Source: Chloroflexota bacterium
GTDB taxonomy: Bacteria; Chloroflexota; Anaerolineae; UBA1429
Assembly: GCA_012515695.1 (NCBI GenBank)
Contig: JAAYXX010000436.1
Location: 1-12,396 of the forward strand
Direction: 5' to 3'
Length of the DNA: 12,396 bases
The notes beneath the pieces are model-generated. The model saw only the letters and a list, made by a program, of their open reading frames with translations, searched no databases and was not told the DNA's origin. Made by a program: the position numbers and the translations under genes. Positions 12,338 through 12,396 of this stretch are shown here, piece after piece; the stretch's first letter is position 1; each line of letters begins with the position of its first letter.

Positions 12338-12396
12338 CCATCCTAATGGCTGTTACAGAACTATTCTGTTAAGACTTATCAACATCCCTCGGTAAC

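Noticed and set aside
11583..12395. Plus-strand open frame of 270 codons across the CDGSH gene and the right end
   Set aside because: It is antisense to a gene with two unmistakable CDGSH motifs, shows no domain and has no ribosome site.

Overview
The window is a stretch of bacterial chromosome in which every gene I can support lies on the minus strand. It most resembles a member of the phylum Chloroflexota, of the Anaerolineae/Caldilineae type. The reasons are the high G+C, exported proteins with Pro/Thr stalks (TPTPT, TPGATVTG), and the 'AYLPLI' stretch after a signal sequence in the CAP-domain protein. This is an inference from sequence style, not from a marker gene. I see no tRNA, rRNA, CRISPR array or intact transposase gene.

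Layout, read right to left in the direction of transcription. A double-CDGSH iron-sulfur protein (12104-11406) has its own promoter and sits beside a cluster of palindromes (12217-12337). A 60-residue two-helix membrane protein (11239-11057) is probably co-transcribed with an alpha/beta hydrolase (10977-10138). Next is a five-copy ~42-bp tandem repeat whose units can form hairpins (9907-10115). A nitronate monooxygenase-like flavoprotein that lacks the family's usual His (9693-8716) follows, then an exported CAP/SCP-domain protein (8568-7489). A polytopic GT-C glycosyltransferase of MptB/GT87 type (7364-5823) has a promoter enclosed by a perfect 13-bp inverted repeat. After a gene-poor stretch comes a stand-alone GMP-synthetase-like ATP pyrophosphatase (5399-4431). 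The last two genes are redox genes: a lipoprotein joining a PQQ beta-propeller to a type-1 copper domain (4054-1508), and a secreted diheme cytochrome c (1164 to beyond the left edge).

The last two are the most interesting. The quinoprotein keeps the PQQ-alcohol-dehydrogenase active-site series (Glu233, Trp282, Asn300, Asp349) and carries an Asp-x-Asp at 349/351. In XoxF/ExaF enzymes the second Asp of this pair marks lanthanide use. Its C-terminal domain has a complete His-Cys-His-Met copper set. With the diheme cytochrome just downstream, the arrangement suggests an extracytoplasmic chain from substrate to PQQ, copper and heme. The two genes have separate strong sigma70-type promoters, an intrinsic terminator between them, and long 5' leaders (roughly 200-270 nt). 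They would therefore be controlled in parallel rather than as one message. The other genes look like independent short transcription units of ordinary accessory or housekeeping type.
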